From CADEED01 sp020442965 (lineage in GTDB: Bacteria; Pseudomonadota; Gammaproteobacteria; Steroidobacterales; Steroidobacteraceae), in contig JAWLAH010000013.1 in NCBI GenBank assembly GCA_041395525.1, forward strand, positions 19,538 to 83,537: a DNA stretch of 64,000 nucleotides, given 5' to 3'. The notes below the pieces were generated by a model. It was not told where the DNA came from. It ran no database searches and saw nothing but the letters and a program-made list of their open reading frames with translations. The first letter of the stretch is position 1, and each line of letters begins with the position of its first letter. Below, piece after piece: positions 1-9,157 of this stretch. A program made the position numbers and the translations under genes.

Positions 1-1
1 G

Positions 2-1780
2 CTGTACGGCAGCGACGCGTTGGGTGGCGTCGTGTCGGTCTCGACCTGGCGACCGCGACGCTGGCTGGACTTGCGTGGCGAGTCTGCCGCATTGCGCGCC
101 ACCGTGGGCTTCCAGGGCGCGGACGACTCGCGCCGCGCACTCATCCAGGCGGCGGCCGAGACTCGTGCCGTGGCAGCGATGATCGCCGTCGATCGCACGA
201 CGGGCTCCGAAACACAAAGCGAAGGCAATGGACTTGGGCCCAACCCACGCGACTTCCAGAGTGACTCCGCGCTGCTACGATTGGAGTTCGGCAACGGCGA
301 CCATCCGCTCGAAGCCGGCATAGCCTTCGATCGCTTTCGTCAGACAACTGATGTCGCAGCATTGGTCGGGCAACCCGGCCGGTTTGCAACTACCACCCAG
401 TTGTTGGGCGACGATGAGAGCAAGCGCACGACGGCGTTTCTCGCCTACTCGTTAGGCAACGACGCGCAAGGCTGGGGCCGTTGGTCCGCGCGTTTGTTCT
501 ATACGGATATCGACACGTTGCAGCTCAGCGACGAACAGCGACGCTCTGCGCCGCCGCGTCAGCCGCAACCGCTGCATATCGAGCGCCAGTTTGAGTTTCA
601 GCAACGTTTGGCGGGCGTCAAGCTGCTGGGGGAACGCAGCGGTTCGGCGTGGCACTTCGAGCATCGTGTTCTGTGGGGCCTCGACTACCTCGATTCGCGC
701 ATCACGGAGCAGCGTGACGGACTGCAGACTTCTCTACCCAGTGGCCCGTCTACCCAGTCGATACTTGGAGAGTCCTTTCCATTGCGCGACTTTCCGATCT
801 CGGACACGCGCGAGATAGGACTGTTCTTCGAAGACGAAATCCGGCCGCAAGCCGGTCGCTGGACGTTGCGCACCGGCGTGCGAATCGATGACACGCGGCT
901 GGAACCACGCGTCGATGCACTGTGGTTGACTAACAATCGCAACCTGGCCGCCGTCCGAGTCGCGCGCCGCGCACTTTCGCCGCGTGTCGGCTGGTCGTGG
1001 TCGGTATCGCCGCAGACGCTGCTGTTCGCGCAATACGCGCACGGCTTTCGCGCCCCACCGTTCGACGACGTGAACATTGGTCTCGATTATCCGGCTTTCG
1101 GCGTGCGGGCGATTCCGAATCCCGATCTACAACCTGAGCGTAGCGACGGCATCGAGTTAGGTCTCAGAACCGAGAGCCGCCGGCTGTACGGTAGTATCAG
1201 TCTATTTGCGACTCGCTATCGCGATCTCATCGAGAGCAAAGTGAATCTTGGTCGCGATCCGGTGAGCGGGCTCACGCTGTTTCAATCGCGCAACATTGCA
1301 GCCGCAGAAATTTACGGCGTGGAGGCGGACCTGCGCGCCGAACTGGGTGACTGGTCAGCCGCGCTCGAGCAATGGTCAGCGCGGGTCACGGCTACGCTAA
1401 CCGAGGGCCGCGACACACACGCAAACCAGCCGCTCAACGCAATCGATCCAGCGCGTGTCACCGCATCTGCCCGTTATCGGCTACCGTCGGATCGTGCCGC
1501 AATAGAGTTACGTATCACTGGCGTGGCAGCCAAAACCGACGTCGCCGATCCGCCCGCCAGCACGCCGCTTGCGCGCACTGGTGGATATGCAACGGTGGAC
1601 CTCTCGGGACAAATCAAGCTCGGCGAACGCACCGCTCTGCGCGTTGGCGCCAATAACCTGCTCGATCGATCGTATCGAGAATGGGCGGACGTGCGCGGCC
1701 GGGCCGCCGACGATCCGTTGTTGCCGCTCTACCAACTGCCCGGCAGGAACTTCGCGCTCAATCTCGACTGGCGGTACTAA
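2..1780 (+). CDS. TonB-dependent outer-membrane receptor, 5' truncated
   Basis: This is the C-terminal part of a TonB-dependent receptor; the reading frame runs in from the window edge, so the signal peptide, TonB box and most of the plug are missing. The visible start LYGSDALGG is the end of the plug domain and the rest is a 22-strand-type barrel ending in an aromatic residue (NLDWRY). The segment GFRAPPF, followed about 24 residues later by NPDLQPERS, resembles the FRAP/NPNL pair of haem and haemoglobin receptors, but no histidine lies between the two motifs, so the ligand is uncertain. It converges on nirS and shares a hairpin terminator with it. Family assignment is firm; substrate is a guess. 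Confidence 0.9.
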   Translation: MYGSDALGGVVSVSTWRPRRWLDLRGESAALRATVGFQGADDSRRALIQAAAETRAVAAMIAVDRTTGSETQSEGNGLGPNPRDFQSDSALLRLEFGNGDHPLEAGIAFDRFRQTTDVAALVGQPGRFATTTQLLGDDESKRTTAFLAYSLGNDAQGWGRWSARLFYTDIDTLQLSDEQRRSAPPRQPQPLHIERQFEFQQRLAGVKLLGERSGSAWHFEHRVLWGLDYLDSRITEQRDGLQTSLPSGPSTQSILGESFPLRDFPISDTREIGLFFEDEIRPQAGRWTLRTGVRIDDTRLEPRVDALWLTNNRNLAAVRVARRALSPRVGWSWSVSPQTLLFAQYAHGFRAPPFDDVNIGLDYPAFGVRAIPNPDLQPERSDGIELGLRTESRRLYGSISLFATRYRDLIESKVNLGRDPVSGLTLFQSRNIAAAEIYGVEADLRAELGDWSAALEQWSARVTATLTEGRDTHANQPLNAIDPARVTASARYRLPSDRAAIELRITGVAAKTDVADPPASTPLARTGGYATVDLSGQIKLGERTALRVGANNLLDRSYREWADVRGRAADDPLLPLYQLPGRNFALNLDWRY

Positions 1781-1785
1781 CCAAT

Positions 1786-1817
1786 TGGCGGTACCGGGAT
1801 CGCTCCCGGTACCGCCA
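1786..1817. terminator. Bidirectional hairpin terminator
   Basis: A perfect 14-bp inverted repeat (TGGCGGTACCGGGA, loop TCGC, then its complement) lies between the stop of the TonB receptor and the stop of the convergent nirS. There is no long T-tract on either side, so it may work as a hairpin-only or factor-assisted terminator for both genes. Confidence 0.75.
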
Positions 1818-1844
1818 GAGGGCGCCACGAGCTGGCGAACCCGG

Positions 1845-4013
1845 TCAGTAGATGTCCTCGACTGTATTGTTGACATTGAACTTGCCGGTCGGGGTCACGA
1901 TCCTCGGATCGTCGATCACCGCCTTCAGCTTCAAGGTCTTGTCATCCACGATCACGAGCGCCGACTTCTCATCCTTGCCGTTCCAGACGGAGAACCACAC
2001 CTCGTCACCGCCCATGTTGAACTCTGGCTGCACGACGCGCTTCGGGCCGGGACCCAAGTTGGCCCAATCGGCGATCGGCAGCACTTTGTACGGCTTGTCG
2101 AGATCTCTGATATCGAACACCGCGACTGACTGGCTGATCTTCTTGTCCGGGTTGAGTGCCGTGTCGACATACAGATGGTTGGATTTCGGATGCGTCTTGA
2201 CGAAGAGCGAGCCGCCGCCCTGCCCCTTCAGCACACGCACAACCTTCCAGGCATTGTCGGGGTGCTTCTCAGGATCGGTGCCGATCAGTGTCACCTTGTC
2301 ATTGCCGAGCGCACTGGTGACCCACACCGGACCGAACTTCGGATCGACAAAATTGGCGCCGCGCCCCGGATGCGGGATCTTGTCGACGTCGACCAATGCC
2401 GCCAATTTCTGATCGCGCGAGTCGATCACAGCAATCTTGTCGGACTGGTTGGCGGCCGTCAGGAAGTAGCGCTTGGTCACATCCCATCCACCATCGTGAA
2501 GGAAGCGCGCAGCACCGATTTCGATCATCCTGAGGTTGTCGAGGTCTTCGTAGTTGACCAGCAGGACCTTGCCCGTCTCCTTGACGTTGACGATGAACTC
2601 CGGATGCTCGTGCGAAGCGACGATCGCCGCAACGCGTGGCTCGGGATGATATTCCTGCGTGTCGACCGTGACGCCACGGGTCGAAACGACCTTCTTCGGC
2701 TCGAGTGACTCGCCATCCATGATCACGAACTGCGGCGGCCAATAGGCACCCGCGATCGCGTACTTGTCCTCGAAGCCCTTGTATTTGGACGTCTCGACTG
2801 AGCGCGCCTCGAGACCAACCTTGATCTCGGCGACGATATCGGGCTTCGCCATCCACAGATCGATGAGATCGATCCTGGCGTCGCGCCCGATCGTGTAGAC
2901 ATAGCGGCCGGAGTGCGACAGCCGGGAGATATGCACCGCATAGCCCGTCTTCACGATATTGATGATCTTCTTCGTGTCACCGTCGACGAGCGCGACTTCG
3001 CCTGCGTCGCGCAGCGTCACCGCAAAAATGTTCTTGATGTTGTAGTCGTTCTGCTTGGTTTTCGGACGCTGGTCTGCGGGCACCAGAACTTTCCAGCTGT
3101 CGCGCATATCCTGCATTCCGAACTCCGGCGGAGTCGGCGGAGCATGTTGCACGTAGCGCGCCATCAGATCCACTTCGGCCGGTGTCAAATCACCCGACGT
3201 GCCCCAGTTAGGCATACCCGCTGGTGAACCGACCGAGATGAAGACCTTCAGGTAGTCAGTACCCTTCTTCTGCGTGATATCCGGCGTCAGCGGCTTGCCC
3301 GTAGCGCCCTTGCGCAGCACACCATGACAACCGGCGCAACGCTGGAAATAAATCTGCTTGGCGTGATCGAACTCAGCGGTAGTCATAGTCGGCGCGCCCG
3401 GCGTGATCACCACATCCGCTTTGCTGCCGTCGATCGCCAAGGGTGCGCCCTGATATTTCAATTCCGCGACCGACGTGCCAGGGTGCTCGGTCGGTGAACC
3501 CGCCGACCGCTCCGGCGTCGGGCCCGCGCGAACCTGGGCCACTTGAGCCGCATTGACCGCCGGAATCTTGTTACCCCAGCTATTGTTCACGTAGGTGAGA
3601 ATATCGGCGATCTCCTCGTCAGAGAGCTGCTGCATCGGTGGCATCACCGAATCGAACTCCTTGCCGTTGACCACGATCTTGCCCTCGAGGCCGTGCAGCA
3701 CGATCTGCAGCGCGCGCTTGGGGTCGGCCTTCAGGTAGTCCGAACCAGCGAGCGGCGGAAAGGCGCCCTCGAGGCCCTTGCCGTCCGCCTGGTGACAGAC
3801 CATACAGGCATTTTCGTACGCGCTCTTGCCGAGCAGGATTTGTTCGGCGAGCGCAGCGCCCGTGTTAGCCTGCGCGACTTCGGCCTCGTGAACGATCGGC
3901 GCGCCAGGACGCGCCGACGGCGTCGACTGCGCCAGGGCGAATGCCGCCACACCGGCCATAACAACTGCTAACGCGACACGTTGCCGCGCTCCGAACCTGC
4001 TTCTTCTCGTCAT
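1845..4013 (-). CDS. nirS: Cytochrome cd1 nitrite reductase with extra N-terminal cytochrome c domain
   Basis: Periplasmic respiratory nitrite reductase (nitrite to nitric oxide). An ATG at 4046 is possible, but the ATG at 4013 follows GGGAG by 7 nt and begins a clean signal peptide (MTRRSRF...AFALAQ), so I chose it. Counting from 4046, a first CxxCH (CMVCH, residues 81-85) lies in a domain resembling NirC-type cytochromes, a second CxxCH (CAGCH, 237-241) is the usual NirS cytochrome c domain, and an eight-bladed d1-haem propeller follows. The d1 region carries TGYAVHIS (proximal His), SHEHPEF and FLHDGGW (active-site histidines) and ends GKFNVNNTVEDIY. At about 720 residues it exceeds the usual 560-600 because of the added domain. 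No d1-haem biosynthesis genes are nearby. A DNR box precedes it. Confidence 0.95.
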   Translation of the reverse strand: MTRRSRFGARQRVALAVVMAGVAAFALAQSTPSARPGAPIVHEAEVAQANTGAALAEQILLGKSAYENACMVCHQADGKGLEGAFPPLAGSDYLKADPKRALQIVLHGLEGKIVVNGKEFDSVMPPMQQLSDEEIADILTYVNNSWGNKIPAVNAAQVAQVRAGPTPERSAGSPTEHPGTSVAELKYQGAPLAIDGSKADVVITPGAPTMTTAEFDHAKQIYFQRCAGCHGVLRKGATGKPLTPDITQKKGTDYLKVFISVGSPAGMPNWGTSGDLTPAEVDLMARYVQHAPPTPPEFGMQDMRDSWKVLVPADQRPKTKQNDYNIKNIFAVTLRDAGEVALVDGDTKKIINIVKTGYAVHISRLSHSGRYVYTIGRDARIDLIDLWMAKPDIVAEIKVGLEARSVETSKYKGFEDKYAIAGAYWPPQFVIMDGESLEPKKVVSTRGVTVDTQEYHPEPRVAAIVASHEHPEFIVNVKETGKVLLVNYEDLDNLRMIEIGAARFLHDGGWDVTKRYFLTAANQSDKIAVIDSRDQKLAALVDVDKIPHPGRGANFVDPKFGPVWVTSALGNDKVTLIGTDPEKHPDNAWKVVRVLKGQGGGSLFVKTHPKSNHLYVDTALNPDKKISQSVAVFDIRDLDKPYKVLPIADWANLGPGPKRVVQPEFNMGGDEVWFSVWNGKDEKSALVIVDDKTLKLKAVIDDPRIVTPTGKFNVNNTVEDIY

Positions 4014-4074
4014 CAATTTCTCCCAGTCCATTGTGGACTCATTCATAGCGTATGAGGCTGATCGTCCTGAGACA

Positions 4075-4088
4075 TTGACTCAGGTCAA
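4075..4088 (-). promoter_or_regulatory. FNR/DNR-type box upstream of nirS
   Basis: TTGAC-TCAG-GTCAA is a perfect palindrome of the FNR/DNR/NNR class (consensus TTGAT-N4-ATCAA). Its centre lies about 68 bases upstream of the nirS start at 4013. Activation from -41.5 would put the transcript start near 4040. It overlaps the last bases of dnr. Confidence 0.8.
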
Positions 4089-4765
4089 GCCCGCTGTAAT
4101 CGAGCGAGGTCCTCGATCACGAAATCGCGACCGTCGGGTCGAATCATGCCCTCGTCGGTCAGTGCTTTGATCAGCCGCGAAAAGGTCTCGGGCTGCATGC
4201 TGAGATGCGACGCAAGCACGTTGCGTGGCTCGCCGGTATGAGCGATCGATGTACCCTTGCAATCGGTTCCGACACGTGCCAACAGAAAGCGGATCAGCCG
4301 CTGTCTCGCGTTCTCGAGTGTTAGCGCTTCGATTTCTCGCACCTGCACGTGCAATCGCGCGGACAGATGTGCGAGCATCTTGAAACACGCTGCCCGATTC
4401 TCCGCCAGCATCGCGCAGAACGGCACGCTCGGCACGCGCAGTACGATCGAATCGGCGATCGCCGTCGCAGAGACCGGAAATACCGGCGCCTGCATGAACA
4501 GCAACGCCTCGGCAAAACTCTGTCCCGGCGCAATGATATCGAGTACTTTCTCATCGCCATTGGCGGCAAACAGCGAGAGCTTGACCGAACCTTCGGCGAC
4601 TACGAAAAACGCATCGGCCGGTTCGCCAGCCTGCACGAAACATTCGCCCGCCGGGACGCGTACGAGCCTGACCTCGCGTGCGACGCGCTCGAACTGCTCC
4701 GGTTCCAGCGTCAAGAACAAATGGTGCGTGCGGAGAACCGCCGGCCATCCGGTGCGCATCAGCAT
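4085..4765 (-). CDS. dnr: Dnr-type Crp/Fnr family transcriptional regulator
   Basis: Predicted nitric-oxide or redox-responsive activator of denitrification genes. The 226-residue protein has an N-terminal cyclic-nucleotide-binding fold (about residues 15-125), a long dimerisation helix (about 125-150, ending in EIEALTLENARQR) and a C-terminal HTH with LASHLSMQPETFSRLIKAL. HHLF near residue 14, FAEALLFM and LSMQPETFSR match P. aeruginosa DNR much better than FNR or CRP. The N-terminal Fe-S cysteine cluster of FNR is absent, consistent with haem-based NO sensing in DNR. The start follows GGGAGG. It sits directly upstream of nirS on the same strand, and both genes have matching palindromes upstream, so autoregulation is likely. 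Confidence 0.88.
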   Translation of the reverse strand: MLMRTGWPAVLRTHHLFLTLEPEQFERVAREVRLVRVPAGECFVQAGEPADAFFVVAEGSVKLSLFAANGDEKVLDIIAPGQSFAEALLFMQAPVFPVSATAIADSIVLRVPSVPFCAMLAENRAACFKMLAHLSARLHVQVREIEALTLENARQRLIRFLLARVGTDCKGTSIAHTGEPRNVLASHLSMQPETFSRLIKALTDEGMIRPDGRDFVIEDLARLQRA

Positions 4766-5102
4766 TTACCCACCCCTCCCGGCCAACTGGATCGTCGGCC
4801 ACCGCGTCTTTTTATCCGACCGCCAACCGCAGCGTAATTGCGAGTTTCATCCGTTCATCTCGGTTTTCCACGATACGCCGTCTTGATGCATATCAAGGGC
4901 AACGCAAGCGATCCGAGCCAGCATACCTGACGCGTCGGCCACCGGTGGCGAAACCGACGCAACCGACTTCAGGTACGCGCGGTCGGCCGAGTGATTCTGC
5001 ACCCCCCCTCGTGGAGTCACTTATTCGGCCGCGCGTGCCGGAAGACCTGCGGCACCGCTACGCAATACGCCTGTGGGCGCGATCGGCTCCTGGCGGACGC
5101 TT
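4766..5102. other. Intergenic region upstream of dnr
   Basis: About 340 bases between the dnr start and the stop of the upstream oxidoreductase gene. The only clear element is the FNR-type palindrome at 4883-4896. A C-run (CCCCCCC) lies near 5001-5007. No credible open reading frame or RNA gene was seen. Confidence 0.6.
4883..4896 (-). promoter_or_regulatory. FNR/DNR consensus box upstream of dnr
   Basis: TTGAT-GCAT-ATCAA matches the FNR/DNR consensus at every conserved base and is a complete palindrome. Its centre is about 124 bases upstream of the dnr ATG, which would give a leader of about 80 nt if activation occurs from -41.5. The gene on the other side ends, rather than starts, here, so dnr is the only plausible target. 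Confidence 0.82.
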
Positions 5103-8100
5103 TCAGACGAGCACACGTTCGATCCCGCCAGCATTCGCCGTTCGCACGTAGGCCGCCATCCAATCGTCGCCCAAAATGTGTTTGGCGATCTCGACGACGA
5201 TGTAGTCCGCATCCAGCTCCGCATCGTCATTGTAGCGTTTGAGACCCTGCAAACAGGATGGGCAGGACGTGAGGACTTTCACGTCACCCGCGAAACCACC
5301 GGCGCGTAAAGTTTCGGTGCCGGCACGTAGTTCTTCGGCTTTGCGAAACCGGACTTGCGTCGCGATGTCCGGCCGGCTGATCGCGAACGTGCCGGACTCA
5401 CCACAACATCGGTCACTCTTCGCGACGACACCATTGACGTCACTGTTGATCAATCGATTGACAACTTCCAGCGGTTGGTAGGTCTTGATCGGCGTGTGGC
5501 AAGGATCATGGTAGAGGTAGCGGGTACCGGTCACGTTCTCAAGCCGCACGCCCTTTTCCAATAGGAACTCGTGAATATCGAGAATGCGCGAGTCGGGGAA
5601 TATCTTCTCGAATTGATAGCCTTGCAGCTGGTCATAACACGTACCGCAACTGACCACCACTGTCTTGATGTCGAGATAGTTGAGCGTATTGGCAACGCGA
5701 TGAAACAGCACGCGATTGTCGGTGATGAGCTGCTCCCCTTTGTCGGCGTCGCCGCTGCCGCGTTGCGGATAACCGCAGCAGAGATAACCCGGCGGCAGAA
5801 CCGTCTGCACGCCGACGTGCCACAGCATCGCTTGCGTGGCGAGACCGACTTGCGAGAATAATCGCTCCGACCCGCAGCCCGGAAAGTAAAACACCGCCTC
5901 CGTGTCGCTCGAGGTGCGCACTGGATCGCGGATGATCGGCACGTAATTCTTGTCTTCGATGTCGAGCAACGCCCGCGCTGTGCGCTTCGGCAAACCGCCC
6001 GGCATTTTACGATTGACGAAGTGCACGACCTGTTCAACGATCGGTGCCTTGCCCAAGGTCGCAGGCGGTCGCCTGTTCTGCGCGGCCGCAGCTACCGACA
6101 GGAATTTGTGGGCAGCGCGCTGCGCACGATAACCCCAGTCGATCATCAGCTTGCGCGTCAGCTTGATGGTCGCTGGATTGCGCGTGTTCAGGAAGAACAT
6201 CGCCGCGCTCGTACCCGGATTGAACCGCTTCTTGCCCATGCGACGCAACAAATCGCGCATCGCCATGGAAACATTGCCGAAATCGATATCGACCGGACAG
6301 GGCGACTCGCATTTGTGACAAACCGTGCAATGATCCGCCACGTCCGAGAATTCGTCCCAGTGTCGTAGCGAAACGCCGCGTCGCGTCTGCTCCTCGTAGA
6401 GAAACGCCTCGATCAGCAGCGACGTTGCCAGAATCTTGTTGCGCGGCGAGTACAGAAGATTCGCGCGCGGTACATGCGTCGCGCACACCGGCTTGCACTT
6501 GCCACAGCGCAGACAGTCCGAGATCGACTCCGAGATCGTCGCGATCTCGGAGTGTTGCATGATCAGCGACTCGAAACCCAGCAACGCGAAACTCGGCGTG
6601 TACGCCCGCCGCAAATCTCCACGGGGTAACAACTTGCCGTGATTGAAGTGACCGTTCGGGTCGACACGTTGCTTGTACGCGCGAAACGGCGCCAATTCCG
6701 CCTCCGTGAGGAACTCGAGCTTCGTGATGCCGATGCCATGTTCGCCCGAGATAACACCGCCGAGATCGCGCACGATCTGCATGACGCGCGCAACCGCCGC
6801 GTTGGCAGCCTTGAGCATGCCGTAGTCGTCGGAATTCACGGGTATGTTGGTATGGACATTGCCGTCGCCGGCGTGCATATGCAGCGCAATGAATACGCGG
6901 CTCTTGAGGACGCGCTGGTGGAGCGCGTCGAATTCCGACCGAACGTGCTGCCAGGCGCTGCCCGCGAACACGAGTGCCAGCGGCTCGCGCAACTCGCGCC
7001 GCCAGGAAACGCGCACGGTGTGATCCTGCAGCAATCGGAACAAGCTGCTGGCGGAAGAACTCGCCGCCCGTGCCGCGATCTGCGGCGCAAGCTCCCCCAA
7101 CAAGCTGGCGACCAGATCCTGGCGCAACGAACCCAGCGGCGTGTCGAGATTGTCGAGCAGGTAACGCCAGCGTGCCGCGACATGGCCTAACAGCGCGGCA
7201 GCGCGCTCCAGTCGGTCGCCGAGCAGATCGTGCAAGGTCGGTGGCGCAATCTGCGCATCCTCAGGCTGTGCCGCAAGAAAGCCTTGGCGCAAACGCGCTT
7301 GCAGCGCATCTAGCAGCACGAGCTTATTCTGGATCGACAGTTCGATATTGATCTTCTCGATCGCGTCGGTGTAGTCACCGAGACGTTCGAGTGGAATGAC
7401 GACGTCCTCATTGATCTTGAATGCATTGGTATGCCGCGCGATGGCCGCGGTACGCGCCCGGTCGAGCCAAAACTGGCGCCGAGCTTGTGTGCTGGTCGCG
7501 ACGAAACCCTCGCCATTGCGTGCGTTGGCGATCCGCACGATCTCCGAAGCGGCGCGCGCGACCACATCCTCGTCATCGCCGACAATATCGCCAATCAGTA
7601 CCATCTTGGGCAGCGCACCGCGCTTCGATTTGGCCGAATAGCCAACCGCCTTGAGGTAGCGCTGATCAAGATGCTCGAGACCCGCGAGCTGCGCTTCCCC
7701 GGCCGCTTTGCCAATGCGATTCATGTAGTCACGAATCTCGACGATGCTCGGTATGGCCTCGCTCGGTTGCCCGAAGAACTCCAGACATACCGTACGCGTG
7801 GCCTTCGGCATGCGATGCACGATCCAACGAGCCGCCGTGATCAAGCCATCCGCGCCTTCCTTCTGCACGCCCGGCAGTCCGCCGAGAAACTTGTCGGTTA
7901 CGTCCTTGCCCAGCCCTGCTTTGCGAAACATCGCACCTGACAACTCCAGCTTTTCGGCCCTGAGGACACGCGCCTGGTCGGCTGGTTGCTTCCCGTCCTT
8001 CCAAGTGAGCTGAAACCGCGCGATCTGCGCTTCGTGAATCTTGCCCAGGTTATGCTCGAGCCGCTCGACCTCGAGCCAGTTACCGTCCGGATCGACCATC

Positions 8101-9101
8101 CGCCACCAAGCCAGATTGTCGACTGCGGTGCCCCAAAGAACAGCCTTCTTGCCACCGGCGTTCATCGCGACATTGCCGCCAACGCACGATGCATCAGCCG
8201 ATGTAGGATCGACCGCGAACACGTAGCCGGCCTGCTCGGCAGCGACCGCGACGCGGCGCGTCACGACGCCGGCTGCCGCCCGAATCGTCGGCACGGGCTG
8301 CGAGACACCGGGCAGACTAACAAGCTCGACGGCAGTCAATGCTTCGAGCTTCTCGGTATTGATGACGACGGAAAACGCCGTCAGCGGAATAGCGCCGCCC
8401 GTGTAGCCGGTGCCGCCGCCGCGCGGGATGACTGTCAGGCCAAACTCGATACATGTTCGCACCAGCGCCGGGATTTCCGCTTCGGCATCCGGCATCAGCA
8501 CGAACATCGGATACTCCACACGCCAGTCGGTCGCGTCGGTCACGTGAGACACGCGGGCAAAGGCATCGCTTCGGATGTTGTCGGCGCGGGTATGCTTGAG
8601 CAGTGCGCGCCGCACCCGATCGCGTTGTGCCGCAACCACTGCGAAGCGCGCCTCAAATGCGTTGACCGCATCGAGCGCGGCGCTCAGCAGCTGGCCGACC
8701 TTCGCGTCGCGCTCGGAATCATCCGCATCGCGTCGGCGCTCGATCTCCGCCAGTCGATGTCGAAGCGCACCGATCAGCAGCCGGCGACGCTTCGAATTGC
8801 CGGCAAGGTCTTCCTCGAGATAGGGATTGCGTTGCACGACCCAGATATCACCCAGTACCTCATACAACATGCGAGCGGACCGGCCGGTGCGCCGCTGGCC
8901 GCGCAATTCGTCCAGCAAGCGCCAGGCATCCCTGCCGAGGACACGAATGACGATCTCACGATCCGAAAAGGACGTGTAGTTATACGGAATCTCACGCAGC
9001 CGTGACTCGCCGCTGCCGACCGCGCCCGCGTCTGCTCCGGGTGTGGACAAAGGGTGCCGCGTCGCAACGGCATCGAAAGGTAGTGGCAGGGTGGCATTCA
9101 T
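5103..9101 (-). CDS. DUF3683 / FAD-linked oxidase / Fe-S / CCG-domain oxidoreductase (D-2-hydroxyacid dehydrogenase-like)
   Basis: A 1332-residue cytoplasmic or membrane-associated flavo-iron-sulfur protein, probably oxidising a D-2-hydroxy acid such as D-lactate or glycolate. Order: DUF3683 region (REIPYNYTSFSDREI, about residues 35-100), FAD-binding domain with PRGGGTGYTGG (about 225) and PTSADASCVGGNVAMNAGG, FAD-oxidase C-terminal domain with HMHAGDGNVHTNIP and GEHGIG, two ferredoxin-like clusters (CLRCGKCKPVC about 862, CTVCHKCESPC about 924) and two CCG domains (LCCGYP about 1105, RCCGESG about 1232). An in-frame ATG 246 bases upstream would overlap the MOSC gene and adds low-complexity sequence, so I start at MNATLPLPF. 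Exact substrate is unknown. Confidence 0.85.
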   Translation of the reverse strand: MNATLPLPFDAVATRHPLSTPGADAGAVGSGESRLREIPYNYTSFSDREIVIRVLGRDAWRLLDELRGQRRTGRSARMLYEVLGDIWVVQRNPYLEEDLAGNSKRRRLLIGALRHRLAEIERRRDADDSERDAKVGQLLSAALDAVNAFEARFAVVAAQRDRVRRALLKHTRADNIRSDAFARVSHVTDATDWRVEYPMFVLMPDAEAEIPALVRTCIEFGLTVIPRGGGTGYTGGAIPLTAFSVVINTEKLEALTAVELVSLPGVSQPVPTIRAAAGVVTRRVAVAAEQAGYVFAVDPTSADASCVGGNVAMNAGGKKAVLWGTAVDNLAWWRMVDPDGNWLEVERLEHNLGKIHEAQIARFQLTWKDGKQPADQARVLRAEKLELSGAMFRKAGLGKDVTDKFLGGLPGVQKEGADGLITAARWIVHRMPKATRTVCLEFFGQPSEAIPSIVEIRDYMNRIGKAAGEAQLAGLEHLDQRYLKAVGYSAKSKRGALPKMVLIGDIVGDDEDVVARAASEIVRIANARNGEGFVATSTQARRQFWLDRARTAAIARHTNAFKINEDVVIPLERLGDYTDAIEKINIELSIQNKLVLLDALQARLRQGFLAAQPEDAQIAPPTLHDLLGDRLERAAALLGHVAARWRYLLDNLDTPLGSLRQDLVASLLGELAPQIAARAASSSASSLFRLLQDHTVRVSWRRELREPLALVFAGSAWQHVRSEFDALHQRVLKSRVFIALHMHAGDGNVHTNIPVNSDDYGMLKAANAAVARVMQIVRDLGGVISGEHGIGITKLEFLTEAELAPFRAYKQRVDPNGHFNHGKLLPRGDLRRAYTPSFALLGFESLIMQHSEIATISESISDCLRCGKCKPVCATHVPRANLLYSPRNKILATSLLIEAFLYEEQTRRGVSLRHWDEFSDVADHCTVCHKCESPCPVDIDFGNVSMAMRDLLRRMGKKRFNPGTSAAMFFLNTRNPATIKLTRKLMIDWGYRAQRAAHKFLSVAAAAQNRRPPATLGKAPIVEQVVHFVNRKMPGGLPKRTARALLDIEDKNYVPIIRDPVRTSSDTEAVFYFPGCGSERLFSQVGLATQAMLWHVGVQTVLPPGYLCCGYPQRGSGDADKGEQLITDNRVLFHRVANTLNYLDIKTVVVSCGTCYDQLQGYQFEKIFPDSRILDIHEFLLEKGVRLENVTGTRYLYHDPCHTPIKTYQPLEVVNRLINSDVNGVVAKSDRCCGESGTFAISRPDIATQVRFRKAEELRAGTETLRAGGFAGDVKVLTSCPSCLQGLKRYNDDAELDADYIVVEIAKHILGDDWMAAYVRTANAGGIERVLV

Positions 9102-9157
9102 TGCGGGAGCTGGTCTCGAGTGTGAGTAGGCCGCAGCGTACGTCGGCCGGTGGTGAT

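Noticed and set aside
4678..5151. Plus-strand open frame spanning the dnr upstream region
   Set aside because: It overlaps the 5' end of dnr, contains the FNR box and has low-complexity composition; no ribosome binding site.
7986..9005. 339-residue plus-strand open frame inside the FAD/Fe-S oxidoreductase
   Set aside because: Antisense shadow; the minus-strand frame has clear FAD-binding motifs across this span.
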